Notes: generated by a model from the sequence alone, not told the origin. 64,000 nt of DNA from Paracoccaceae bacterium (GCA_024742695.1 JANSXY010000003.1:62001-126000); one strand, 5' to 3'. Positions 38,057 through 48,557 are shown, counted from the first letter of the stretch. Translations and numbers: made by a program.

Positions 38057-39013
38057 CTAACCCGGCTTTGCGGCCCCGGCGGAAACGCCGGGGCCGTTTT
38101 CCTTGCGCGTCCGCGCCTTCGGGCGGCGGCGCTCGGGCTTCCAGCGGCGGTGGATCCAGAACCACTGGTCCATGTGCGCCAGCACCTTCTCCTCCAGCAC
38201 CGCGTTGAAGGCCGATGTCATCTCCATCGCCGTGGTATGCGGGATCGGCGCCTCGAACACCGCCTCGAAACTCAGCCCGTCGGGCTGGCGGATGCCGAAG
38301 AACGGCACCAGCAGCGCGTCGATCTTCAGCGCGATCTCGGCCGCCGACAGCGCGGTGGGCGCGGGCTTGCCGAGAAAGTCGATCTCCGCCCCCGAGCGGA
38401 AATACTGGTCGATCAGCAGAACCCCGGCGCCGCCGCCGCGCAGGTGCCGCAGGAACCCGGCGGTTCCGGCGCGGCCGCGCGGGAACACCGGTTCGCCCAG
38501 CCGGTGCATGGTGGCGGCGTAATGGGCGTTGAAGTAGCGGTTGTTCATCGGACGATAGAGCCCGCCGACCGTCCAGCCCCGCGCGATCAGCGCGGCGCGC
38601 GGCACCTCGTAATTCCCGAAATGCCCGGTCAGCAGCAGGATCGGCCGGCCCGCCGCGCGGGCCTCTTCCATCGCCGCCAGGCCCGGCCCGGTCAGCGGCG
38701 TGCGATGGCCGATCTCGCGCAACTCCTCGGTCGCGTAGTTCTCGATCAGGGTGCGGGCGAAATTGTCCGGCACGTCGCGGCACAGCGCCGTCACCTCGCC
38801 GGCGTCGAGATCGGGCAGCACATAGGCCAGGTTGCCGCGAATCCGTTCTCGGAAGCCCGCGAGCGGCGCGATGGTGCGGCTGACCAGCCAGCCGAAGGCC
38901 GGAACCCGCCAGCGCCGGGGCAGGGCCAGCGCGCCGCCGATCGCCGCCCGCAACAGCAGGTTTTCGGCGAGATCCCGCGCCGTTGCCGTCTTGCCTGCCG
39001 CTTCCTTCGCCAT
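38057..39013 (-). CDS. LpxL/HtrB-family lauroyl/myristoyl acyltransferase
   Basis: A 318-residue inner-membrane acyltransferase of the lipid A late-acyltransferase family. The HX4E-type active site is LTGHFGNYEVPRAAL (His near residue 130), with later segments GVLLIDQYFR (usually LxxDQ) and QWFWIHRRWKPER, the common C-terminal signature. It should add a fatty acid to lipid A or a related lipid. The basic C-terminal tail (about 300-318) is encoded inside the pnp terminator hairpin on the other strand. It is divergent from manC. Confidence 0.9.
   Translation of the reverse strand: MAKEAAGKTATARDLAENLLLRAAIGGALALPRRWRVPAFGWLVSRTIAPLAGFRERIRGNLAYVLPDLDAGEVTALCRDVPDNFARTLIENYATEELREIGHRTPLTGPGLAAMEEARAAGRPILLLTGHFGNYEVPRAALIARGWTVGGLYRPMNNRYFNAHYAATMHRLGEPVFPRGRAGTAGFLRHLRGGGAGVLLIDQYFRSGAEIDFLGKPAPTALSAAEIALKIDALLVPFFGIRQPDGLSFEAVFEAPIPHTTAMEMTSAFNAVLEEKVLAHMDQWFWIHRRWKPERRRPKARTRKENGPGVSAGAAKPG
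38071..38100 (+). terminator. pnp rho-independent terminator, inside the convergent gene
   Basis: An 11-bp perfect stem CGGCCCCGGCG/CGCCGGGGCCG with a stable GAAA tetraloop is followed by TTTTCC, 21 bases after the pnp stop. It lies wholly within the last codons of the convergent acyltransferase gene, so its stem also encodes amino acids. Confidence 0.85.
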
Positions 39014-39195
39014 TCCGGTCCCTTATGCGCGAACGCGCGCCCGTGCCGCGCCGCATCACCGCGGGACATTGGCACATCGCCCGCGCTTGTCCAACCGCTG
39101 CGCGCCGCCCCGCCCGGCGAAAGCCCGCAGGCTTGCAGCCCCGGCCTGTCGCACCCATAACAGGGGCGAGGCGGGACCAGGGCGAGGCGACGGCG

Positions 39196-40623
39196 ATGAT
39201 CACACCGATCCTTCTGTGCGGCGGGTCCGGCACGCGGCTTTGGCCGCTGTCGCGCAAGGGGTTCCCCAAGCAGTTCGCGCAACTGATCGGCGAGGAAAGC
39301 CTGTTCCAGGCCTCGGCGCGGCGGCTGTCGGGCGACGGTTTCGCGGCGCCGGTGATCGTGACCGCCTCGGATTTCCGGTTCATCGCGACCGAACAGGCGC
39401 AGGCCGTGGGCATCGACCCCGGCACGGTCCTGATCGAACCCGAGCCCCGGAACACCGCGCCCGCGGTGCTGGCGGCGGCGCTGCATGTCGCGCGATCCGA
39501 TCCCGACGCGCTGCTGCTCGTCGCGCCGTCGGATCACGCCATCGCCGATCCGCAGGCATTCCGCGACGCGGTCAAGGCCGGGGTTCCGGCGGCGCGGGCC
39601 GGGCGGATCGTGACCTTCGGCATCGCCCCGGACCGGCCCGAAACCGGTTATGGCTGGCTGGAGCTGGACGGGCCGGCCGATGCCGGGCCGGTGCCGATGC
39701 GCCGTTTCGTGGAAAAGCCGGATCGCGCGCGGGCCGAAGAGATGCTGGCCGCCGGCACCTACCTCTGGAATGCCGGCATCTTCCTGTTCTCGGCCCGTGC
39801 GATCCTCGATGCGGCCGCGGCGCATGCGCCCGGCCTTCTGCCGCCGGTACGCGCGGCGGTGGAGGGGGCCGCGGCCGACCTTGGCTTCCTGCGGCTGGCG
39901 CCCGATCCCTGGGCCGAGGCGCAATCGATCTCGATCGACTACGCCGTGATGGAAAAGGCCCGCAACCTGACCGCCGTGCCCTATGCCGGCGCCTGGACCG
40001 ACCTGGGCGACTGGGACGCGGTGGCGCGCGAGATGGGGCCGGATGCGGAGGGCCTGTCGCTGGCCGGGCCGGTCACCGCGATCGACTGCCGTGCGTCGCT
40101 GCTGCGTTCCGAACGGCCGGATGTGGAGCTTGTGGGCATCGGGCTGGACAATCTCGTCGTCGTGGCGATGAACGACGCGGTGCTGGTGGCCGACCGGTCG
40201 CGCGCGCAGGAGGTGCGCCGCGCCGTCGACGCGCTGAAGGACAAGGGCGCGAAACAGGCCGAGGCCTTCGCCCGCGACCACCGGCCCTGGGGCTGGTTCG
40301 AGACGCTGGCGCTGGGCGACAGGTTCCAGGTCAAGCGGATCGTGGTGAAACCCGGCGCGGCGCTCAGTCTGCAAAGCCATGTCCACCGGGCGGAGCACTG
40401 GATCGTGGTCTCCGGCACCGCCGAGGTGACGATCGACGAGACCGTGCGGCTGGTGACCGAAAACCAGTCGGTCTACATCCCGCTGGGCGCGAAGCACCGG
40501 CTGGAAAACCCCGGCAAGGTGCCGATGGTGCTGATCGAGGTGCAGACCGGCGTCTACCTGGGCGAGGACGACATCGTCCGCTACGAGGATCGCTATGCCC
40601 GCGGCCAGGGGGCGAAGGGCTGA
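39196..40623 (+). CDS. manC: Mannose-1-phosphate guanylyltransferase / mannose-6-phosphate isomerase
   Basis: A bifunctional enzyme of 475 residues making GDP-mannose. The N-terminal nucleotidyltransferase has LCGGSGTRLWPLSRKGFPKQ (pyrophosphorylase signature), EPEPRNTAPAV and the FVEKPDRARAEEML segment. The C-terminal cupin PMI domain (about 355-475) has the metal-binding QSHVHRAEHWIVVSGTAEV segment. It heads a set with a phosphomannomutase (1 base apart), an epimerase and a glycosyltransferase. GDP-mannose feeds exopolysaccharide, capsule or LPS O-chain synthesis. Confidence 0.93.
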   Translation: MITPILLCGGSGTRLWPLSRKGFPKQFAQLIGEESLFQASARRLSGDGFAAPVIVTASDFRFIATEQAQAVGIDPGTVLIEPEPRNTAPAVLAAALHVARSDPDALLLVAPSDHAIADPQAFRDAVKAGVPAARAGRIVTFGIAPDRPETGYGWLELDGPADAGPVPMRRFVEKPDRARAEEMLAAGTYLWNAGIFLFSARAILDAAAAHAPGLLPPVRAAVEGAAADLGFLRLAPDPWAEAQSISIDYAVMEKARNLTAVPYAGAWTDLGDWDAVAREMGPDAEGLSLAGPVTAIDCRASLLRSERPDVELVGIGLDNLVVVAMNDAVLVADRSRAQEVRRAVDALKDKGAKQAEAFARDHRPWGWFETLALGDRFQVKRIVVKPGAALSLQSHVHRAEHWIVVSGTAEVTIDETVRLVTENQSVYIPLGAKHRLENPGKVPMVLIEVQTGVYLGEDDIVRYEDRYARGQGAKG

Positions 40624-40624
40624 G

Positions 40625-42007
40625 ATGGCGCCGAAGTTCGGAACCTCGGGCCTGCGCGGCCTTGTGGTGGAGCTGACGCCGGCGCTGGTCGCCGCCCATG
40701 TCGCGGCCTTCGCGCGGGCCTGCCCGGTGGGCACCGGCCTTTTCGTCGGGCGCGATCTGCGCCCGTCCTCGCCCGATCTGGCCGATGTGGTGCTGCGCGC
40801 GGGCCGCGCGGCGGGGCTGGAGGTGAGTGATTGCGGCGCGGTACCCACCCCGGCGCTGGCGCTGGCGGCGATGGGCGCGGGCGCGGCGGCGGTGATGGTG
40901 ACCGGCAGCCACATCCCGGCCGACCGAAACGGGCTGAAGTTCTACACCCCGGCGGGCGAGATCACCAAGGCCGAGGAGGCCGCGATCCTCGCCGCGCTTG
41001 GCCCCGCGCCGGACCTGCCCGGCGCGGCAGGCGCGCGGATCGAAGGGGGTGCAGGCGCGGCCTGGGTCGCGCGGATCGTCGATGCCTACGGGGCAGGCGC
41101 CCTGGCCGGTCTGACCGTCGGTGTCTGGCAGCACAGCGCCGTCAGCCGCGATCTGCTGGCCGAGGCGCTGGCCGGGCTGGGCGCCAGGGTCGTGGCGCTG
41201 GGCCGGTCGGAGGACTTCATCCCCGTCGATACCGAGGCGGTGCCGGACTGGGCGCGGCAGAAGATTTCGGGCTGGGTGGCCGAACACGGGCTGGATGCGC
41301 TGGTTTCGACCGATGGCGACGGCGACCGGCCGCTTCTGGCCGATGGCGATGGCCGGGTGATCCCCGGCGATATCCTGGGCCAGGTCACCGCCGCCGCGGT
41401 CGGGGCCGAGGCGGTCGTGACGCCGGTCAGTTCGAATTCCGGTGTGGACCTGTCGGGCCGTTTCGACCGGGTGGCGCGCACCCGCATCGGGTCGCCCTAC
41501 GTGATCGCCGGGATGGCCGGGGCCGGCGGCCGGGTGGCGGGCTACGAGGCGAACGGCGGCTTCCTTCTGGGGTTCGACGCCACCGGCCCGGCCGGGCCGC
41601 TGCCGGCGCTGGCCACCCGCGACAGCCTGCTGCCGATCGTTGCCATGCTGGCCGAGGCCCGGCGCGCCGGAAGCGTGGCCGCCCGCGTGGCCGAGGAACC
41701 CGCCCGCGTCACCGCCGCGGACCGGTTGCAGGAGGTGCCGACAGAGGCCTCCGCCGCCCTGATCGCCGGGCTGGACGATCCGGCGGCGCTGACCGGGTTC
41801 ATCGGCGGGCTGGGCGAAACCCTGTCGGTCACCGACCGCACCGACGGGCTGCGGGCGATCTGCGCCTCGGGCCGGATCGTGCACCTGCGCCCCTCGGGCA
41901 ACGCGCCGGAACTCCGGGTCTACGTCGAGGCCGAAGCGCCCGGCGCGGCCGCCGCGCTGCTGCGACGGGCGCTGGGCGCGGTGCGGCAAGGGCTGGCCGA
42001 CACCTGA
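40625..42007 (+). CDS. Phosphomannomutase/phosphoglucomutase
   Basis: A 460-residue alpha-D-phosphohexomutase converting mannose 6-phosphate to mannose 1-phosphate, the substrate of ManC. The phosphoserine loop is [12 protein letters not shown] (Ser95), the metal loop STDGDGDRP (Asp230-234), and the phosphate-binding end [16 protein letters not shown]. The active loop is less canonical than TxSHNP, with Ile in place of Asn. It starts one base after the manC stop, so the two enzymes of GDP-mannose synthesis are co-translated. Confidence 0.92.
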   Translation: MAPKFGTSGLRGLVVELTPALVAAHVAAFARACPVGTGLFVGRDLRPSSPDLADVVLRAGRAAGLEVSDCGAVPTPALALAAMGAGAAAVMVTGSHIPADRNGLKFYTPAGEITKAEEAAILAALGPAPDLPGAAGARIEGGAGAAWVARIVDAYGAGALAGLTVGVWQHSAVSRDLLAEALAGLGARVVALGRSEDFIPVDTEAVPDWARQKISGWVAEHGLDALVSTDGDGDRPLLADGDGRVIPGDILGQVTAAAVGAEAVVTPVSSNSGVDLSGRFDRVARTRIGSPYVIAGMAGAGGRVAGYEANGGFLLGFDATGPAGPLPALATRDSLLPIVAMLAEARRAGSVAARVAEEPARVTAADRLQEVPTEASAALIAGLDDPAALTGFIGGLGETLSVTDRTDGLRAICASGRIVHLRPSGNAPELRVYVEAEAPGAAAALLRRALGAVRQGLADT

Positions 42008-42095
42008 GGTGGCCGGCCCCGGCGCTTTCGACACTGGCCTCGCGCCACCGAATGCAGTAGCCCTGCCGATGATCCAAAGGGGCGAGGCGCAGGGC

Positions 42096-43112
42096 GTGAC
42101 GCGACGAGTTCTCATCACCGGAACGGCCGGGTTCATCGGGTTCCACCTGGCGCGGCTGTTGCTGGACGAGGGGTTCCGCGTTCACGGCTACGACGGGATG
42201 ACGGATTACTACGACGTCGCGCTGAAGCGGCGCCGGCACGCGATGCTTCTGCAAACCCCGGGCTTCACCGCGACCGAGGCGATGCTGGAGGATCAGGCCG
42301 CCTTCGATGCCGTCGCCGATGACTTCCGCCCCGACGTGATCATCCACCTCGCCGCGCAGGCCGGGGTGCGCTACAGCCTGGAAAACCCGCGCGCCTATCT
42401 CGACGCCAACGTGATCGGCACCTTCAACGTGATGGAGGCGGCGCGGCGGCTGGAGGTGCGGCACCTCCTGATGGCCTCGACCTCGTCGATCTACGGCGCG
42501 AACGAGGAGATGCCGTTCCGCGAGACCGACAAGGCCGACACCCAGCTGACGATCTACGCCGCGACGAAGAAGGCCAACGAGAGCATGGCGCATGCCTATG
42601 CGCATCTGTGGGCCCTGCCCACCACGATGTTCCGGTTCTTCACCGTCTACGGCACCTGGGGGCGGCCGGACCTGGCCTATTTCAAGTTCGCCGAGGCGAT
42701 CCTCGCGGGGCGGCCGATCGACATCTACAACAACGGCCAGATGTACCGCGATTTCACCTATGTCGACGACCTGGTGCGCGGCATCCGCCTGCTGATCGAC
42801 GTGGTGCCGGAGCGGCCGGCCTCGGCGGACCAGATCGAACCGGGCGACAGCCTGTCGCCGGTGGCGCCCTACCGGGTGGTGAACATCGGCAATTCCGAGA
42901 AGATCCTGCTGCTGGATTTCATCGAGGCGATCGAGGACAGCCTGGGGAAGAAGGCGATCCGCAACTACATGCCGATGCAGAAGGGCGACGTGCATGCCAC
43001 CTGGGCGGATGCGACGCTGCTGCACCGGCTGACGGGCTATCGGCCTGAGACCGGGTTCCGCGACGGCATCGCGAAGTTCGTCGCGTGGTACCGGGAGTAC
43101 TACGGGGCGTAG
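42096..43112 (+). CDS. NAD-dependent nucleotide-sugar epimerase (UDP-glucuronate 4-epimerase-like)
   Basis: A 338-residue short-chain dehydrogenase of the extended type. It has [21 protein letters not shown] (NAD fold), the catalytic [10 protein letters not shown] (Tyr-Lys), STSSIYG and [14 protein letters not shown]. It resembles UDP-glucuronate/UDP-galacturonate 4-epimerases of capsule and LPS loci. I chose the GTG at 42096, which follows AGGGGCGAGG and opens the NAD fold; an ATG at 42069 is the main alternative. It works with the glycosyltransferase and the GDP-mannose genes around it. Confidence 0.88.
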   Translation: MTRRVLITGTAGFIGFHLARLLLDEGFRVHGYDGMTDYYDVALKRRRHAMLLQTPGFTATEAMLEDQAAFDAVADDFRPDVIIHLAAQAGVRYSLENPRAYLDANVIGTFNVMEAARRLEVRHLLMASTSSIYGANEEMPFRETDKADTQLTIYAATKKANESMAHAYAHLWALPTTMFRFFTVYGTWGRPDLAYFKFAEAILAGRPIDIYNNGQMYRDFTYVDDLVRGIRLLIDVVPERPASADQIEPGDSLSPVAPYRVVNIGNSEKILLLDFIEAIEDSLGKKAIRNYMPMQKGDVHATWADATLLHRLTGYRPETGFRDGIAKFVAWYREYYGA

Positions 43113-43211
43113 GGTGTGCCGGCGGGTGGCGGCCGATAGCCTGCCGGGCGGTGGCCTTGACCGGCGGCTTGGGCTATAGCCACGGCGGGCGCGGCAATCG
43201 GGACCAGGGCC

Positions 43212-44234
43212 ATGACGATCGACAATCCGGGAGGGGCGAGCGCCGCGGCGGGCACCGGGCTGCGCACCGGGCCGCTCAAGGTCGTCGTGGCCGCCGGCAC
43301 CCGGAACCGGCCCGAAATGCTGGCCGAGCTGATCGCCTCCTGGGCGGCGATGGAGCGGCCCGAGGGAACCGAGGTCACCTTCCTTGTCGTCGAGAACGAC
43401 GAGGCCGCGCGCTGCGAGGGCCTTGTCACCGCCAGGGCCGCGGCGTTTCCCGGCGGCGCGCTGCGCTACGTCCACGAACCCGAGCTGGGCATCCCCTTCG
43501 CTCGTAACCGCGCGGCGCGGGAGGCGATCGCGCTTGGCGCGGATCTTCTGGCCTTCGTCGACGATGACGAGACGGTGGCGGCGGACTGGCTGGTGCGCCT
43601 TGTCGCCGCCTACCGGGGGCGCGAGCTGCGGCTTCTGGGCGGGCCGGTGCGGGTGGCCCCGCAGCCGCCGGGCGCGGGGCTGGCGCAACGCATGGTCTAT
43701 CGCGGCGTCACCGACCGCTATGCGCGCAAGGAGGCAAAGGCCGCGCGCCGCCACGCCGCCGGCACCGACGACGGGGTGACCATCGTCACCAACAACTGGC
43801 TGGGCGAATTGACGCTCTTCACCGAGGACGGGATCTGGTTCGACGAGGAGATGCGGTTCACCGGCGGCACCGACGCCAAGTTCCATGCCGACGCCCGCCG
43901 CCGCGGGATCGCGACCGGCTGGGCCCCGGACGCGGTGGTCTACGAGACGATCCCGGCGGACCGGCTGACGCTGGGCTACCAGTACCGGCGCGGGCGCGAC
44001 CAGTCGATGACCCACTTTCGCCGCAAGATCGAGGACAGCCCCGCCGCGCGGCTGTCGGTTCTGGTCTCGGTCCCGGTGCGGGCGGTCTTCATCCTGGCGA
44101 TGGCCCTGACGCTGCCCTTCGACCGCGGCGCGAGGATGCTGGACATCGCGCGCTCCGCCGGCTGGATCGCCGGGCGGATCGGGGCGCTGAGGGGGCGGCG
44201 TTCGGAGCTTTACACGAAGGTGACGGGGGCCTGA
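43212..44234 (+). CDS. GT2-family glycosyltransferase (ExoM-like)
   Basis: A 340-residue GT-A glycosyltransferase. It starts VVVAAGTRNRPEMLAELIAS, has the first Asp region FLVVENDEAA, the metal-binding DxD LLAFVDDDETVAADWL, and the acceptor-side GDAKF-like GGTDAKFHADARRRG with a conserved aromatic/Pro end near 250. A hydrophobic segment near residues 280-300 suggests membrane association. It resembles ExoM-like exopolysaccharide glucosyltransferases; donor and acceptor are unknown. It ends the 39-44 kb polysaccharide set. Confidence 0.85.
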   Translation: MTIDNPGGASAAAGTGLRTGPLKVVVAAGTRNRPEMLAELIASWAAMERPEGTEVTFLVVENDEAARCEGLVTARAAAFPGGALRYVHEPELGIPFARNRAAREAIALGADLLAFVDDDETVAADWLVRLVAAYRGRELRLLGGPVRVAPQPPGAGLAQRMVYRGVTDRYARKEAKAARRHAAGTDDGVTIVTNNWLGELTLFTEDGIWFDEEMRFTGGTDAKFHADARRRGIATGWAPDAVVYETIPADRLTLGYQYRRGRDQSMTHFRRKIEDSPAARLSVLVSVPVRAVFILAMALTLPFDRGARMLDIARSAGWIAGRIGALRGRRSELYTKVTGA

Positions 44235-44565
44235 GGAGGCATCTGCCTTGAAGATTCGCATTCGAAGCGGCCGAAACGCTGCGGGCGGAACACGCTACAG
44301 AACGCCCGCCCACTGGTCCGTGTTGACCATGATGGCTATCTTGCTAAGAGGTCGCGGGGCCGTTGGTGTTTAGGGCAGCGTCGAGAACCGTCGGCAGCGC
44401 CGCATGGTTTCGGGGTGGCGCGACTGTCTTTCAAATCAACCGCGATGGAACAGGAAGCTTTAGGATCGGCGAGGAGACAGGCGCCCAGTTCCATAAACCG
44501 CTACGGCGTCGTTGTCCGCGAGATCAGCGAATCGGCCAACAAGATCCTGAGACAAGGAAGTGACT
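44235..44565 (+). other. 331-base intergenic region at the composition boundary
   Basis: No gene is convincing here. A GCGGGCG/CGCCCGC inverted repeat (44281-44309) without a U-tract may mark the end of the glycosyltransferase transcript. TTGACC (44323-44328) with TAAGAG (44345-44350) at 16-base spacing is a weak promoter candidate for the ABC exporter. Base composition falls noticeably from this point on. Confidence 0.4.
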
Positions 44566-46320
44566 ATGGACGACGAGTCCATTTCAAAGAACACACCACC
44601 GCTTCGGATTGCCGCACGGGTCCTGCGCGAGGCTCTGCCTCTACGGTGGAAGACGTACCTCCTGTCAATCGTGTTCATGATCGGCGCGGCGGGTTTCACC
44701 GGGGCGCTGGCCTATTCGACAAAGCTGATTGTCAACGACGTCTTCGTGGCGGCCGACGCGTCGGCCGCTTACCGTGTCGCCGGCTTCGTCGTGTTCGTTT
44801 CCCTGATGAAGAGTGTCTTCCAGTACGGAAACTCGGTCATTCAGACAGTGTTCAACCGATCGGTTGCGAACGACTACCAGAGACTTGTCTTCAGAAATCT
44901 TCTCGCGAAGGACATCTGGCATTTTGACAAGAAACACTCTGCCGCGCAGATGGCGCAAGTGCGGGTTCTGGGGTCGGCGGCCGGGAAGACGGTGGTGAAC
45001 TTCTCCAACAAGCTGCCCACGGACCTTCTCACCCTGATCGCCCTGTTCACGGTGATGTTGTTTCAAGACCCGCTGATGACGCTGGTGTCGTGTGTCCTGC
45101 TTCCTGTCATTTTCCTTCTTGTATCCAATCTGTCCAACCGGATCAGGGCCATTGCGAACGCCGAAACCGAACTGACCGGGGCATTCTTCGCGATCGGTTC
45201 GGAGGCGTTCAGCGGGATCAAGACGGTCAAGAGCTACAAGCTCGAGAAGAAATCAATCAGGAAATTCGACGAGGCGCTGAAGGTTCTCGAGAAGCGGTTG
45301 CTGAGCATCGCGAAGGTCACCTCGGCGACCGTGCCGATCATGGAGTTCCTCGGTGGATTGGTGATCGGCCTATTCGTTGTCTATGCGTCCTGGCAAACGA
45401 TCACGCATGGCAAGACGCCCGGTGAGTTCACGGCATTCATCACGGCGTTCCTGATGGCATATCAACCGGCCGAGCGCGTGTCCCACACATGGGTGGAACT
45501 GCAGCGCGCATTGATCCAGGTCGGCAGCATGTACAGCCTTATCGACAAGCCGCCGCGCAGGCCCGCCGGCGGCGACCGATCCCTTGCAGAGGTCTTGCCG
45601 TCGATCAGGTTCGATCACGTGAGCTTTCGTTACAGCGCCAAGGCGCCGGCACTGCGGGATGTCGATTTCGAGATTCAACCGGGTGAGCGCGTGGCCGTCG
45701 TCGGCAAGTCCGGCGCCGGCAAGAGCACCCTGGTCGATCTCGTTCTGCGGTTCTACGATCCGACCAGCGGGGTCGTATCAATCGGCGGCGTCCCTCTGAC
45801 CGAGGTCGCGGAGGACTCGCTGCGGGATTCGATTGCCCTGATTTCGCAAGACGTATTCCTGTTCGACGGCACGATCCTCGAGAACATACTGGACGGAAAC
45901 CCCAATGCGACCGAAGCCGAGGCCTTCGAGGCCGCGCGGCTGGCGGCCCTGGACGATCTGCTTGCCGAGGATCCGAAGCTTGAGAAGGTGGTGGGGCCGA
46001 ATGGGGGAGCCTTGTCAGGCGGGCAAAGGCAGAGGATCGGTATCGCGCGTGCGATGGTGAAACGGGCCAAGATCTATGTTTTCGACGAGGCGACAAGCGC
46101 GCTGGACGTGGAGAACGAACGGCGGATCATGGTCAATCTGGAGAAGATGCAGGATGTGACAGTTCTGTTCATCACGCACCGTATCTCCACCATCTCTTTC
46201 GTCGATCGCGTGATCATGTTGCAGGACGGGCGACTTGTGGCAATCGACACAGCCAAAGCGATCGAATCCACGTCCGAGGACTTTCGCCGCTTGTTCGATC
46301 TGAGCGGTGAAACGCAGTGA
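44566..46320 (+). CDS. ABC exporter with fused membrane and ATPase domains (MsbA-like)
   Basis: A 584-residue half-transporter: six membrane segments within about residues 30-300, then an ATPase domain with Walker A VVGKSGAGKST (380-388), signature LSGGQRQR near 484 and Walker B IYVFDEATSALD near 504. It resembles lipid, lipid-linked-oligosaccharide or peptide exporters and works as a homodimer. The ATG at 44566 has AAGGAAG five bases upstream; a GTG two codons earlier overlaps that site. At the start of a surface-glycan locus it may flip a lipid-linked sugar, but the substrate is not shown by sequence. Confidence 0.9.
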   Translation: MDDESISKNTPPLRIAARVLREALPLRWKTYLLSIVFMIGAAGFTGALAYSTKLIVNDVFVAADASAAYRVAGFVVFVSLMKSVFQYGNSVIQTVFNRSVANDYQRLVFRNLLAKDIWHFDKKHSAAQMAQVRVLGSAAGKTVVNFSNKLPTDLLTLIALFTVMLFQDPLMTLVSCVLLPVIFLLVSNLSNRIRAIANAETELTGAFFAIGSEAFSGIKTVKSYKLEKKSIRKFDEALKVLEKRLLSIAKVTSATVPIMEFLGGLVIGLFVVYASWQTITHGKTPGEFTAFITAFLMAYQPAERVSHTWVELQRALIQVGSMYSLIDKPPRRPAGGDRSLAEVLPSIRFDHVSFRYSAKAPALRDVDFEIQPGERVAVVGKSGAGKSTLVDLVLRFYDPTSGVVSIGGVPLTEVAEDSLRDSIALISQDVFLFDGTILENILDGNPNATEAEAFEAARLAALDDLLAEDPKLEKVVGPNGGALSGGQRQRIGIARAMVKRAKIYVFDEATSALDVENERRIMVNLEKMQDVTVLFITHRISTISFVDRVIMLQDGRLVAIDTAKAIESTSEDFRRLFDLSGETQ

Positions 46321-46393
46321 TGGGCGACGTGTTCGGGGTGTGAGACTGCCCCTTTCAAAGCCATGGACAGGCGCGCAGGCGGATGCCGGGGCG

Positions 46394-48451
46394 CTACGGT
46401 TCGTTCGACCGGTCGGGGATGAAGATGTCACGCAATCGCAGAAGCCCCGATAGTTCGGCCTTTGTTTCATCGCTCAGATTGCGCCGGATGTGATGTGAAT
46501 CCCGGTATAGGAATTCTCCATTCAATGTCGTTGGACACGACGCTTCGGTGCACCACAGGTCATCGACATCGTGAAACCGGACGTTGTCGTTTGACGAACC
46601 CACGGATGCAAGAATGTTTCGGGTAGGTCCGTGCAACCTGTCCACCACCGATCGCGGCAGTGCAAGAACATCAAGATCGCAGGGGCGCCGCAGGAGCCTG
46701 GCGGAGACGCGGCGGTAGCAATCCAACAGATTGTGTTCTCCTCTCGGGACTTCGCCGAGAAAAACGATCGAGGTGTGAGACAGGGAAGGCTCGACAACAA
46801 TCGCCATGAGCGCACGCCGAAACAGGTCCAGGCCGTCGGACCCGCCCGGGATCTCCGTCGGGCCATGCAGATGGCGCGGAAGGCTGGACCAGAAGGCAGC
46901 GAGGAGCAACTGATCCACCCCCTGATTTGCGATCAAATCAAGTATCTCGGCCCGGTCGGCCGCGCATTCCTTGGAGTATTCCGGCCTCGATTCAATGGTT
47001 CTTGCGGCAATCCGGTTGTCGACGACCGCCGGGCAGCCATAGGCGACGAGGACGGCCACATCGCTGTCTCGCGCCGCAAGGTCGATCAGTGGTGCGTAGT
47101 GAAGGGCATGGCTGTCGCCCCAAAGGATTGCCCGTTGGCGCGCTTCCGTCCACGGCACCCCAACCACGCAGGCCTTCCCGGATAGCAGGCCGTTTGTCGG
47201 GTGCGGGCATTCCCAGGACCACATTACGTCTCGGTCGGCGAGATCCCGCAACTCGACCGGCAGGCGCCCGGGCAACCCGGATGTCATCATGATGACCACG
47301 GCGGTCAGCCCGAAACCCGTGGTCGCCAGAACGCCGAGGACGGGCTTCAGCCAACCGTTCGGTTTGCTCCGGAACGGTGTCTCGATGAAGCGCCAGGACA
47401 ATGCGCCGGCCAAGAGGATGAGCGCCAGCAGGACAGCCTGTTCACTCAACCGCAGCCGCTCGAAGCCGGTGTAGTGATGGTAGAAGACGATGATCGGCCA
47501 GTGCGCGAGGTAGAGCGAGTATGAAATGATCCCCAGACCGCGGATGGGGCCGAAGCACAGTGGGTTGCCGTGCCGATCCTGGTACCTTCCAACAGCAATC
47601 AGCAGGGCGGTCGCCAAGACGCAGACAAACGACAGCAGGGCAGAATGCTCCGAAAGCCAACCGAAGGCGAGGATTACGGATACCAGGACAGCCACACAAA
47701 CACGGCTGATCGTTGTCGCAATTCGGCTTCGGGATGAAAGATAGGCATGGATCGGCCCGGAACCGGCCGCGATCAACCCGCCGGCGCCGAACTCCCATAA
47801 CCGGCTGAACGGAAGGAAGAAGGCCATCTGAGGATCGCTTGATCTCAAGTACAGGTCATACAGAAAGCTGATAACGAGGATCGCGAGGATCCAGGGCGCG
47901 AAACCGAGGCTTGTCCTTCGCTTCAGAAAGAGGGCGCCAGCCACCAGAAGAACCGGCCACAGCAGATAGAACTGCCCTTCCACACCCAACGACCATGTGT
48001 GCAAGAGCGGCATGCTCGCGGCATCGGCGTCGAAGTAGCCCGTGTTCGCATAGAAGTAGACGTTCGAAACGAACATCACTGCGGTCAGTGCACTCTTGGC
48101 CAAGTCGAGCAGATCGTCGGGTCCGAGCATAAACACGCCGACGCAAAGGCTGATGAAACACCAGGCGAGCAGAGCCGGCACGATGCGGCGTGCCCGCCGG
48201 ACCAGATAGTCCGCGAAGTTGAACCTGCGCTCCTCCAGACCCGTGACGACTTTCTGCGTCATCAGGAAACCGGAAATCACGAAGAAGACATCAACCCCTA
48301 GAAAGCCACCCGGGAGGAGTTTCGGATCTAGGTGAAATGCGACGACCGACACAACCGCGATCGCACGCAGACCGTCCAGATCCCCACGATAGCCCTGCCC
48401 TTGCTTCACCGGATGGACCCTGAGTGGGATGGTTGCGCGATTTGGATGCAT
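46394..48451 (-). CDS. OafA-type O-acyltransferase with SGNH domain
   Basis: A 685-residue membrane acyltransferase that acetylates a surface glycan. The N-terminal acyltransferase-3 domain has about ten membrane segments with YRGDLDGLRAIAVVSVVAFH (catalytic His), GGFLGVDVFFVISGFLM and LLHTWSLGVEGQFYLLWP. The C-terminal SGNH hydrolase-like domain shows ILWGDSHALHYAPL and DSHHIRRN, the Ser and Asp-His motifs. An alternative GTG start lies five codons upstream. It is convergent with the ABC exporter and downstream of the sulfotransferase on the same strand, consistent with glycan decoration. Confidence 0.9.
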   Translation of the reverse strand: MHPNRATIPLRVHPVKQGQGYRGDLDGLRAIAVVSVVAFHLDPKLLPGGFLGVDVFFVISGFLMTQKVVTGLEERRFNFADYLVRRARRIVPALLAWCFISLCVGVFMLGPDDLLDLAKSALTAVMFVSNVYFYANTGYFDADAASMPLLHTWSLGVEGQFYLLWPVLLVAGALFLKRRTSLGFAPWILAILVISFLYDLYLRSSDPQMAFFLPFSRLWEFGAGGLIAAGSGPIHAYLSSRSRIATTISRVCVAVLVSVILAFGWLSEHSALLSFVCVLATALLIAVGRYQDRHGNPLCFGPIRGLGIISYSLYLAHWPIIVFYHHYTGFERLRLSEQAVLLALILLAGALSWRFIETPFRSKPNGWLKPVLGVLATTGFGLTAVVIMMTSGLPGRLPVELRDLADRDVMWSWECPHPTNGLLSGKACVVGVPWTEARQRAILWGDSHALHYAPLIDLAARDSDVAVLVAYGCPAVVDNRIAARTIESRPEYSKECAADRAEILDLIANQGVDQLLLAAFWSSLPRHLHGPTEIPGGSDGLDLFRRALMAIVVEPSLSHTSIVFLGEVPRGEHNLLDCYRRVSARLLRRPCDLDVLALPRSVVDRLHGPTRNILASVGSSNDNVRFHDVDDLWCTEASCPTTLNGEFLYRDSHHIRRNLSDETKAELSGLLRLRDIFIPDRSNEP

Positions 48452-48557
48452 GTTGGGTGCCGCCACCGGCCTTGAACCAACGGCGCCGCAGCTTGATGGC
48501 GGCCGTGGTCGGGCCTGTCCGCGCCGTTGCGCATCAAGGGCGACTGCATGCTTCGTG

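Noticed and set aside
41829-44261. An 810-codon minus-strand frame opposite the epimerase and GT2 genes.
   Set aside because: Antisense, His/Arg/Gly-rich and without domain patterns; GC bias explains its length.
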